This document shows, one piece after another, positions 22,615-32,328 of a stretch of 64,000 nucleotides of DNA; positions within the stretch are counted from its first letter, which is position 1, and the number at the start of each line of letters is the position of its first letter. Source of the stretch: Cryptomeria japonica (lineage: Eukaryota; Streptophyta; Pinopsida; Cupressales; Cupressaceae); NCBI RefSeq assembly GCF_030272615.1, contig NC_081414.1, positions 661,364,438 through 661,428,437 of the forward strand, given 5' to 3'. A program made the translations under genes and the position numbers. The notes beneath the pieces are model-generated. The model was given only the letters and a program-made list of their open reading frames with translations. It had not been told where the DNA came from and made no database searches.

Positions 22615-24148
22615 TGGTCCAGGAGAACCACCTATGAAGGCATGGGTCAAAGTCATGTTGGTTTTCAATTAGTGTAAGCTGAATTTAATAAGACCTTATG
22701 GTTCATTGATGTAATTAGTGTAACAAGAATGTTACAAGACTTGACCAAGTTTGGGTCAGATTGTCACTTAGGGATGTATGGAGCAATTTTGGTCAATAAG
22801 GGTCCAATGGTCCTAATTATTGAGACCAAGTGATTTATGGCCCAATTAAGTCATTTTTTATGTAATCAAACCATATGTAGTAACTTTGGGGTCCTAAGGT
22901 AGTCCGAAGTGTAAGTTGGTTACAAGCTGCAAAAGTTGTCCATTTGTTGTCTTGACAATTTTGCAACTTTGTTTGGTTTTGTACTCCAACGGTTAGTTCT
23001 TTTGAAAATCAGGTGGAAAACATTGTGGTCATTGGGGAAGAACCTGTAAAGGTTCCAAAGACCAAAGGATGTAAGGTTGTTGATAGTTGGAGCAAATACA
23101 GGCATCAAAAGTGTTGGAAATTCTGAGTACCGTCTGATTTACTGTAGATTTCACATTGAAGGTGGATTGGTAAAAATGATTGTGATATAGAACTTGGAAC
23201 TATAGTGAATTACCTTTCTTTCTCAAGTGGTTGGAAATTTTTAAGTGATCCCCATTTTCCTTTGGCAATCAATACTTTATTGGGTGGTCTGAAACCCTTA
23301 GAACCCTAGGTTTTGACTAATGTAATGGAATTTGGCCTGTCAATTCCCAGTCAAGAATTTTGAAACTATGGAATATGTTAGGCCTCTGTATGATAGGTCA
23401 TAATCTAGTTCTTACAAGTTGGTCCAATAGTTTGGTGTGTTTGGTGAAGAAACCCTAGGTCTAGCATCATCATGTGACAGATCAGTTGAATGAGAACAGT
23501 GTGTGTGAATTGAGTTGCAAAGCATAGGGAAGGGGTTTGAATGCACAAGGAGAGTGTCTTGGGGGTTTTCAGAATATTTCATGGTTTGTGGAAGGTGTGA
23601 AAAGGGAGTAACGAACAAGGTTTTGGTAGGTAACCAGTCAAGAAGGCCTAATAGCCCTATTAGCCTGCTAATTGGCTAGGAACCTAAAAGTGAGATATTG
23701 TTGATAACTCCCAAAAGGGTGTCAGAAACCCTATTTTGTTTGCACAGATCCTCAAGGTGTCAAAATTTATCACCCGATTTCTTCAAAAGGAGGCCTAATT
23801 GAAATTAGGTCTATTTGAGTGCATGTATGTCAAAGTTGATCATTGGATGAACCAAGACCGTGGGAACCTATTTCATTTGTGTGGATAATTTGTAAGTATA
23901 CCCCTCCAAGGGTCAGTGTTTGGTTTTGTCAAGTGGGCCATTCAAACCCCTAATCACTAGTCAGGCCCACTCATGTATTTAAAGGTGTGGAAAAACACCA
24001 GTGTCTTGAGACTGTAAGTTTATTGTGTGAAGGACATATTGGAGCCTTTGAGTCTCCTAGAACATTCCTAAGACTTGTTGGGACATCGGATTGGCCTTTA
24101 GGTGTTTTGGATCTCTCTAGGTAGTGATTTTGGGTGGTTCTTTACATT
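22615..24148 (+). repeat. Chromovirus array, LTR 3 (3' end lost in microsatellite)
   Basis: It starts TGGTCCAGGAGAACC after CCCCAGGGAGTA. It matches LTRs 1 and 2 up to GGTTCTTTACATT, then the last ~20 bases (TCTATCCTCTCTCCTCATCA in LTR 1) are replaced by TA-rich simple repeat. It also lacks about 33 bp near 23665 that the others have. Confidence 0.9.
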
Positions 24149-24525
24149 TTATATATACATATGTATGTATATATATATGTGTGTATATTTATATATAAAT
24201 GTATATTTATGTATACATACATATACATATATATACATATATATGCATATATATATGTATACACACACACACACATATATATACATATATACATATATAC
24301 ATATATATATACATATATATATATACACACACATATATATATACACATACACATATATATATACATATATATACACATCTATATACATATATATATATAC
24401 ATATATATATATATATGTATATGTATATGTGTATATATACATATGTGTGTGTGTATATATATATATGTGTGTGTGTGTATATATATGTATGCATGTATAT
24501 ATATGTGTGTGTGTATGTATGTATG

Positions 24526-24556
<31 letters not shown>

Positions 24557-24587
24557 CTGTGTGTATGTATGTATATATATATGTATG

Positions 24588-24619
<32 letters not shown>

Positions 24620-24641
24620 TGTATGTATGTATGTATGTATG

Positions 24642-24673
<32 letters not shown>

Positions 24674-24677
24674 TGTA
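24149..24677 (+). repeat. Compound microsatellite (TA)n/(TG)n/(TATG)n
   Basis: About 530 bp of alternating purine-pyrimidine simple sequence. The left part is (TA)n with (AC)n islands, the right part a nearly pure (TATG)n run from about 24593 to 24676. Open frames through it on both strands encode only Tyr/Ile/Cys/Val/Met/His low-complexity strings and are not genes. Confidence 0.97.
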
Positions 24678-26227
24678 TGAGTGAGTGACTATTATTTTCA
24701 CAAGTTTATCTTCAGAGACTAAATATTTCTCTTGTGTGATTACACAAGGATATAGTTCATAGAGTAATAGTTTACACCATATGTAATTGAGACAAGTAAA
24801 TATACAGAGAAAATATTTATACAATACGCTTTGAGACAAATAAATAATTACAGAGAATTAGTTTCACAAAATTTATTGAGTTAAATAAACAAATATTTAG
24901 GAATAAAGCTTAAATAAATCTTTCACAAACTAATTAATTTACACGATACTTTTAAAGACAAATATATATATTTGAGATTTAGTTTTCTCAGATAAGCAGA
25001 TTACACAACGTATTTGAGATAAAGTTTCACAAGAGGAGGATTTCCCAAAGTAGTAAATTATATAAATGCATTTGAAATAATTAATTACATATTTTTGGAG
25101 ACTTCTTAGAAAAATATTTTATGCAATGAATAAAATGTTTTCAGAGGAAAGGATTTCTCAGAGATATAGTTACAATAAATTTGAGGTAAATGCATAACTT
25201 GAGATAAAACTTTCATGAGAAGAAATTATTTCATGGAGAAAGGATTTTCCTCAAAAAATAGTTTACACAATAAAAGTAAAAATAAATATTTATTTGAGGA
25301 AGTGTTTTCATGGGGAAAGAGATTTTTCAGAATTAAAAAAAAAAAAAAAAAGTTTATGTAATACATGTGATTTTTTTCTAAAAAGCATTTAGCTATATTA
25401 TTAAATTAAATAAGATCGCATATCAAATCTTTTCTTAAATGTAGATTTGTATTAACAAAAGAAGCTGAGAGAAAATAAGAAAAAGACTTCTCTTATTTGA
25501 CTTAATCTATCAAAATAGCAAGGAGATGATTTTCTTTTGAAAAGAAGATATAATAAAATCTAAAAGAGAATGGAGAGATTTCTTTGAAAATTACAAGATG
25601 CAACAAGTGATTGGAAAAGAGGGGAACTTGGATTGGACGAAGCACTTGTTGTTGATTCGCTTCCAATCGCCGAGCTAACTTTCTTCAATCCTTCCTTGGT
25701 AAGAATTCCTCAAACAAGAAGGTAAGAATTCCTCAAACAAGAAGGTAAGAATTCCTCAAACAAACTAAAAAATTCTACAATGAAATGTGACCACCATAAA
25801 TCCTACTACTACTAACAAGCTTCTACAAGAACTAGAGAAAATACTACTTTTTCATCCCAGACTATGAACACCCTTTTTGAAATCTTTGCATACATTATAT
25901 AGAAAAGATGCACCCATTCCACTATCAAGAGAATTAATTCAAATTAAAGATTATTTTTCCCAAATTATCCTCATGCAAAATTGATTGATGGCAAAGTGGA
26001 GGAGTTACATGCAAGAATATGCTCAATTGGTATTTTGAGAAAAAAGATAATTTGCCAAATTAAATTTATGATTTCCAAGTGTGTGTGTCCACTATTTAAA
26101 GTTTATTAAAATAATTTCAACCTTAATCAATAAAACATTTTTAACTAACAATAGTCACAAAATAATATGAAATATAATGATAACAATAATAGTATCAAGA
26201 TTTTTATCAAGAAAGAGGGTTATGACA
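24678..26227 (+). mobile_element. Solo LTR, family A, segment 3 of 3
   Basis: AT-rich DNA in which short blocks such as TTTCACAAG, GATTTCTCA and TTTGAGATAAA recur irregularly from 24690 to 25330, looking like a decayed tandem array. A poly(A) run lies at about 25336-25352, a 23-bp triplicate at 25701, and a TATA box CATTATATAGAAAAG at about 25891-25905, some 335 bp before the end. It terminates GGGTTATGACA at 26227, an imperfect inverse of the TGTAATAACCC start at 951, and is followed by AACAT (26228-26232), the target duplication. Confidence 0.75.
25701..25765 (+). repeat. 23-bp triplicate
   Basis: AAGAATTCCTCAAACAAGAA plus GGT is repeated head to tail at 25701, 25724 and 25747; the last copy is incomplete. 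Confidence 0.95.
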
Positions 26228-26232
26228 AACAT

Positions 26233-27139
26233 ATTTAACCTAAGTCTAATCCAACACCAACTTTAAATTCAAAAGACTCTTAATCATGTTTATTAGTACT
26301 TGTCGTTAGGCAATACTATTGTAATAAGTTTTTTGTTTTTCCAGTTAACTAGTTATTAAAAAAATTAATTTGAACCAATCACAAACAAATTTTAACTTTT
26401 AATTTTTTCAATCTTTTTATTTACCAAAGTCTAATTGTACAATTTTTAACATTATAAATTACAAAAATTATTTTTCTCTACACTTATTGGCTAAATACAA
26501 TTTAGCTGTTATAAGCGGATTTTTAGGAAATCCAAAATAATTAGTTTTAGTGGTATAGCCAAAAATATATGTAAATTTAGGAAAATCGTAAAGAAAAAAA
26601 AACTTATATCAAAGACATATCGTTGATTCACAACAACATTAAAACCAACTACAACAATATTTGTTCAGATTTATCATTAGAGTAAAAATATAAAAATTTA
26701 GATATGTATGTTTAATAAACAATATTTTTAATTGATGTTAATATTATTTGATATTCATTATATATCTTATATATATTTAATTTATATTTTAATTTTAATA
26801 AACATACATATTTAAATTTTTTATATTTTTTAATATATTTAATAATTTAAATTATATTAAGAATAAAAAAAATTAAATTATATTAAATATTTATATTTAA
26901 AATCAACTTTAAAATTTACTTCAAATATTTTCTATTAAAAAAAATACATCAAATATTTTAATACAAAATTGTAGAATTATTTGTAAAATATAAATATAAG
27001 TAAATAACTATCTATATTTAAAAGGTAACACAATTTTTTTTAATTTATTACAATTACAATATTAATAAATGGATTAAATAAATTAATATTGCATTCAACA
27101 GCATTCAATAATGTAAGCAAGCATGTAATACAACAAATG
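26233..27139. other. AT-rich intergenic DNA, no gene seen
   Basis: Very AT-rich sequence with homopolymer and TA runs, especially 26700-27060. I see no coding region, RNA gene or clear repeat family. Confidence 0.7.
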
Positions 27140-27236
27140 GTCAAAAAATATTGGGTTTGAGATGGGTATTGTAGTGGTGGAGTACAATAAACAAATTCAT
27201 GAAGATGAGGATAGAGGAGCGGCCAATTGATTTGAC
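27140..27236 (-). repeat. Left arm of 97-bp inverted repeat
   Basis: Its reverse complement matches 29648-29744 at 96 of 97 positions (the difference is T versus A near the TTGAC end). Both arms begin or end in GTCAAA/TTTGAC. Outside the 97 bp the similarity falls off sharply. On the minus strand an open frame crosses it, encoding QINWPLLYPHLHEFVYCTP, and the same peptide is open on the plus strand at the other arm. Confidence 0.97.
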
Positions 27237-29647
27237 GGTAAAATGGGAGGCATGCACAAAACAGAATCGCGTGAATTTTTTTTTCTCGATGTGAACTTTC
27301 GTTCAGCCGACAATCAAAATTCCGACATGAGCAGTTTTCCAATGTGAGACAAGCATGACAAGTTCACTTATAACAAAAGCCTATCAGTTCAATTATTTAA
27401 CTTTATTTTGTGAAATTAAAAATTTATTAGGATTTTTTAAATTTATATTATTTTTTCTAGTAAAATTTTAATTATTATGAAATAATTATGCTTAATTTTT
27501 TTTATCTTAATTATTATAATTTTTAAAATATAATCATTATTAAAATTAAATCATAATTAATATTAAAACTATACTAAAAACAAGGCAAGTACTAGCCACT
27601 ACGTGGCACTTGTTTAATGTTGTGTAAATTTAAATTTTGTGATGAACTAGACATGAAATTTGTACAAGCTATTCATTAATTTATGTATAGAAAATGTGAC
27701 ATTTAGACTTTAAATTTTTGTTTTGATGACTATAAGCTTTTTTTAATCCACTCTTAATACTTTTATCTCAACTCTTAAATTTACTATTAATCTAATTTTT
27801 TTATATATAGATTATTCTTATATTTTTATGGGAGTTGAATATGTGGCAACTTTAACTAATGTATCTTAAATAACGTATTTTTATATATTTCTCTTAATAT
27901 CTTGTATATATTTCTAAAAATATAGGTATGTTAGGATAGAGTTATCTTTTAAAATAGATAATTAAAATTAATATAATAAATAAAATACAATAATATAAAG
28001 ATCTTAATGTTTATCTATATGACACTACTTTTAATCTAACCTTAAATCTTCCATATCTCTAATTGAATCTTAACATAACCATAAACTAAAGATTATTTAA
28101 CTTAAGCCTAACCTAACATAACTATAACTTAACAATAATCCTCAAATATTGAAATTAATAATACAAAATTTTGATAAGAAAGTAATATTGTTAATATAAT
28201 AATAATATTTAATATTCAAAATAACAATATTTTTTTATTATAATATTTAAATTATTTATTTTAGTTTTGTTATGGTTATTCTCATGTAATTTAATACTCT
28301 ATCACTTATAAGTGGAATAGAATTAGATAATATTACAATAGATCTTACTATTTCTAATACAATTTTTCTTTTTTTAAATCAAAATTACAATCAATTACAA
28401 TACATTTAATACAATATATTTAATTTTAATGTACAATGTTACAATTATAATTCAAATTTCTTTGACTATTTCTATTTTTAAATCATATAACTACAATCTT
28501 ACCAAATAGACTAATAATTAACTAATTCAAAGGATCATTCTTATTTATTCACATAATAATAGTTACATTTATCAAATTCTATTTCAATATTAAATCGACA
28601 AATACTCACCATTATGTGGCACTTGTTTTTATTATAATTTTTTTGAGAATAAATGTAGTAAATTATTTTCTTTCTTTTATTAATATATTAGTGGTATGTG
28701 ATATTATTGTTGAAATGTTAATCAATGAAATAGTAAGAATAGTAACACATTGTTTCTTTGTTTGTGTAGAGGGACTTAAGAAAATGTATAGAAATGTACT
28801 ATTGACTTTGGTCTATAACGAAATAGCTACAGAATTATTGTCATAATCTATATACTTGGATGTTGCTATTAAAACAAGTGTGATACAATCTATTTTGCTA
28901 TATCATCAATTATGTAAAGCAAATTGTTTTCTATCACATTGTTTATAAAATTTATGAGATTGACATATGTTATCTTTATTTGTTGACTTACGTTTATTGT
29001 AGACTACTATAAATGATTATCACTAATCAATTTAACTAAATGACCTTGAAAAACATCTTCTAAATTTTTATAATAGAATATTCCCCACCCCCCACACACA
29101 TACATTATTCTATATAATAAAATTATTAAATAAAAATAAAATAATATCTCCTAAAATATCATTTGAACTCTTTCATATATATATATTACTATCAACATAA
29201 CTATTGCACCTTATTTTCATACAAATGTTGATTATATTTATTTAATTTTTTATATAATATTAAATATATTTTAAAAAAACAAAAAAACTATCAAAATAGA
29301 CTTCACCCACAAAATGAATGAATAAATTTGAATGAACATCATTATCAATAATTTAAAAAAAAAAAATCATTGTCAACTCTTCTATTATAAATCTGGTTGA
29401 AAAAGCGCTGTTCAAATGCTTTTATCAGCGAATGAGAGAACAATTTGAATTGTATAATGATCACCGACCACCTTTCAATTTTTTGACTGCAAATATCCAG
29501 ACCATTTAGTGCATTGAATTGATGCAACATGTTTCTCGGGAATGAATTTATTGAGCTCAATAACAACCTCATCATCTCTCATGTGATCATGGACCTGCAT
29601 TCAATTACACCTGTGACCACCTCACGCCCTCCCTGTGTTTTTTCAAA
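27237..29647. other. AT-rich intergenic DNA, no gene supported
   Basis: Long AT-rich stretch. The phrase (A/C)TACGTGGCACTTGTTT at 27600 recurs as TTATGTGGCACTTGTTT at 28613, preceded each time by 'agtact...cca' wording, so parts may be an old duplication. An open frame at 28616-28846 encodes a hydrophobic 76-residue peptide with no recognisable family and is probably chance. From about 29380 base composition becomes more balanced, consistent with upstream sequence of the gene at 29801. Confidence 0.6.
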
Positions 29648-29744
29648 GTCAAATCAATTGGCCGCTCCTCTATCCTCATCTTCATGAATTTGTTTATTGT
29701 ACTCCACCACTACAATACCCATCTCAAACCCAATATTTTATGAC
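29648..29744 (+). repeat. Right arm of 97-bp inverted repeat, upstream of the host gene
   Basis: 96/97 inverse match to 27140-27236. It ends 57 bp before the ATG of the gene at 29801, so it lies in the likely 5' untranslated or promoter-proximal sequence. Whether it is transcribed cannot be read from the sequence. Confidence 0.97.
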
Positions 29745-29800
29745 TCCTCTGTTAGAAGAAATGTTATGGATTCTTAAGCCAGTGTGTTTCAGTTCCGGGC

Positions 29801-30838
29801 ATGAAGAAGAGCTTGAGAAATTCACTGTGCAGAGGAGCAGACACTGTAGTTAATGTCACAATGAATCCCAATAGCTTTAGATCAAGATTAGCAGCTTCTT
29901 CATTCTTACTTGGTAGAAGAAAACAAGGTTTAAAAGAAGCACCTGCAGAAGATCATTCTGCTGCAACCCCTTCTCTTATCAGCTCTTATAACCCATTATC
30001 TGATGATGATGATGATGATCTCAGTACTCCTCCAACTTTAGAGGAAATGCTTGCTCGTCTGCAGGAGGAGGAGGAGGAGGAAGCAGGGCAGCTTGCAGAA
30101 TTAATAGCTTTATCCAACTTAAGCAGCATAAACCCTAACAGAATGTCCTCTGTCAACAATTCTGACTTAATGAGAGCTGCCCAAAGGGCATTGAATGTTC
30201 AGTGCCCCAGATTATCAGTTGATGGAAGGGATGTAAACCAGGGTCCAAGATCAGATTTTGCAAGGAAATTACCTCCAGATATTGAATCTAGGAACTATCA
30301 GAGGAGCACCATGAATAAGGAGAATGATCTCTCTCAGGGATTTCGTAAGCCCTGTTTGGTTGAAAGACTGATGGGTCTGGAAATCATGCCTGTGAAGAAG
30401 CCAACTCCAGCTCCATGTCTTAAGCGCAGTAACACATCACAAAGGAATGATTATTTGGATGGGCAGTATTTGAAGGATTTGTGTGGTGCAACTGGAATTG
30501 TACCCAGGGCAATCAATGATAGGAGATTCATGGTGAAGCAGCCCTTGAATTCAGAGAAGCAGAAGTATCAGAGGCCTCTTCCTCCTGATGGTAAACAGAT
30601 AAGACAGGGTTTTGGATCATATCAAAAGTCTGCCATTAAAAGCCCACTTGGAATGGTGCAGGTTTCTGCAGCTGGTCATCATCCTAGTTACAGTCAAACA
30701 AAGAAGTTGCAGGCCTCCTCTTCCAAGCCACAAGAGCTGCTCATGAAGAAGCAGCCCAATTACAGGACAAATATCATGGAGGAGAAGAAGAAGAAAAGTG
30801 ATTGCAGATTATGTAGTAATAGAGCTCATTTAAAGTGA
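29801..30838 (+). CDS. DUF3741 / TRM-like (TON1-recruiting-motif-like) protein, 345 residues
   Basis: I recognise the plant-specific VARLMGLE-type motif as RKPCLVERLMGLEIMPVKK (about residues 185-203), the DUF3741 motif shared by LONGIFOLIA/TRM proteins. MSSVNNSDLMRAAQRALN followed by CPRLSVDGRD (about residues 106-135) matches a pair of conserved blocks I associate with a small plant DUF3741 subgroup. Known TRM proteins bind TON1 or microtubules and act in division-plane or cell-shape control; for this short one that role is only inference. An Asp run (residues about 68-73) and a Glu run (about 89-95) come from GAT and GAG/GGA repeats. No DUF4378 C-terminal domain is seen. The C-terminus is basic and ends CRLCSNRAHLK. 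The ATG at 29801 is the first in frame, but MNPNSFRSRL at 29861 is an alternative start. TGTGTTTCAG at 29783-29792 could be a 3' splice site of a 5'-UTR intron. Confidence 0.78.
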   Translation: MKKSLRNSLCRGADTVVNVTMNPNSFRSRLAASSFLLGRRKQGLKEAPAEDHSAATPSLISSYNPLSDDDDDDLSTPPTLEEMLARLQEEEEEEAGQLAELIALSNLSSINPNRMSSVNNSDLMRAAQRALNVQCPRLSVDGRDVNQGPRSDFARKLPPDIESRNYQRSTMNKENDLSQGFRKPCLVERLMGLEIMPVKKPTPAPCLKRSNTSQRNDYLDGQYLKDLCGATGIVPRAINDRRFMVKQPLNSEKQKYQRPLPPDGKQIRQGFGSYQKSAIKSPLGMVQVSAAGHHPSYSQTKKLQASSSKPQELLMKKQPNYRTNIMEEKKKKSDCRLCSNRAHLK

Positions 30839-31676
30839 TGACAGCAAACATGTAATGTACTAAGTTATTTTGTTTTTTTTGGAATCTGTTTATGTAATGA
30901 GTGCAGTTTGTGGTTCAAGGTGGTATTTACTTTAATGCAATAGTTTTTTTTTGTTTTCTTTGTTTTTTCATCTGTTTTGTGATAGACATACTCCATTCTT
31001 GATGGATTTTATGTTGGTTTCTTTGATTTTGTGATTTTGTGTGATTTTGTTATTGTTTTCATTTCTTCGAATCACATTTCATGGCACACAAATTTAATGA
31101 AATTTAGTTCAACTTTCGAAGATTGTGTGAGAAGGTTTTTCTTGGAGTTAAAACTTCATTCAAGGGATATCAGAAGAATGTCTTTCAGTGTTTTTTTAAT
31201 GCTCTTTGGCATGTTTTTCATAGTAAGGGATTGTGATATATAATAGCGGCTGCTGGGAAATTGCTGTTTAAGCTGCCATGAAACCCGATAGAAAAGTTAC
31301 TATTGCTGGTATTATATTTACTTTTTACATTTAAAGATCCTTTCTAAAGGAAAAAAATTTACAACTATAAAATTAAATGTAAAAACTAAAGAAAGGAAAT
31401 GGATTTTTTTTTTATAAATTGATGAAGTAAATGGAAGAGTGGAAATAGGATGTAGTTTGCTCATAGATGGTGTCATAATCATTTGTTTATTTTAATTAGA
31501 TGTCTATTATCTTGATAGATATTACTATGTCTTCAAAGTTGAAACAAACATAACTAGCCATCGCACCTTGGTGAGCAATGGGTATGTCGAAGAGGTTTGT
31601 AAAGTCAATTAGATAATTTTTGGTCTTTTTTTTATAGATTTGTGTTCTACATGAGGTCAATTGGTAGGGATAAATA
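30839..31676 (+). other. 3' flank of the host gene, no further gene seen
   Basis: T-rich sequence consistent with a 3' untranslated region up to about 30960, then unremarkable AT-rich DNA. Near 31322-31386 TTTTTACATTTAA and TTAAATGTAAAAA form a 13-bp inverted pair with about 38 bases between. A short frame at 31031-31243 is unsupported. Confidence 0.6.
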
Positions 31677-31970
31677 TAGGAGTAGAGAGAGGAAGAGATA
31701 GGGGAGGAGAGAGCTCATGACATTATGAGATAGAGATAAAGGGAGAGATAGAGGACAAAGATATAGGAGAAGAGAGAGATGGGGAGATTATGAGATAGAG
31801 ATAAAGGAAGAGCTATAGGGGAAGAGAAAGATGGATGGATTATCAGATAGAGGTAAAGGGAGAGATGGAGGCAAAAATATAGACTACGGATAAAGATAAA
31901 GAGACAAATAGAAATAGATATAAATGTCGAAGAAGAGAGAGTGAGAGAGAGATGGATTAATAGAGAGAGG
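31677..31970 (+). repeat. GA-rich tract with ~55-65-bp imperfect repeats
   Basis: Almost pure purine strand. ATTAT(G/C)AGATAGAG(A/G)TAAAGG recurs near 31723, 31788 and 31839, followed each time by GAGAGAT or GAAAGAT runs. The open frame on the opposite strand (31715-32023) reflects this composition only. Confidence 0.9.
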
Positions 31971-32328
31971 AACTCCAAAGTGGGCACCAAATTCCTAAAA
32001 AATAGGATTACTCCATATTTCATTTCCTATTAAATAGGAAATATGTCAAAGACTTCACCTGCAATATAGGATGCTATATAGGATGTTGCCTCTCCAAGAG
32101 GATCCACAAAGTGAATGACAAGCTTAAGAAATAATCAACTTACAATAAATAAAAATGCACCAAAATAATTAACTAGGATATATGTCTTTATGAAATCTAT
32201 ATAAAGAACATCCATAAAGATCTTTGAAAAGTCTATATTGCATTTAACAATACTTCTTTAAAAAGAAGTTTTAATTTGATTTTTATTTTTTTTAATATTT
32301 TATATTTTCTATTTTTTTTAATTAAATC
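31971..32328. other. AT-rich spacer, no gene seen
   Basis: Non-coding. ATTTCCTATT and AATAGGAAAT at about 32021-32041 form a short palindrome. Nothing else stands out. Confidence 0.6.

Noticed and set aside
24102-24839. Long open frames on both strands (up to 210 codons)
   Set aside because: They translate the TA/TG/TATG microsatellite into Tyr/Ile/Cys/Met/His strings; all frames are open because the repeat lacks stops.
27040-27342. Minus-strand frame with INWPLLYPHLHEFVYC
   Set aside because: The shared peptide comes from the 97-bp inverted repeat; outside it the two frames have nothing in common, so I treat it as DNA similarity rather than an exon.
28616-28846. 76-residue hydrophobic frame
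   Set aside because: AT-rich composition, no recognisable motif, no neighbouring gene signals.
31715-32023. Ser/Leu/Ile-rich minus-strand frame
   Set aside because: Complement of the GA-rich purine tract.
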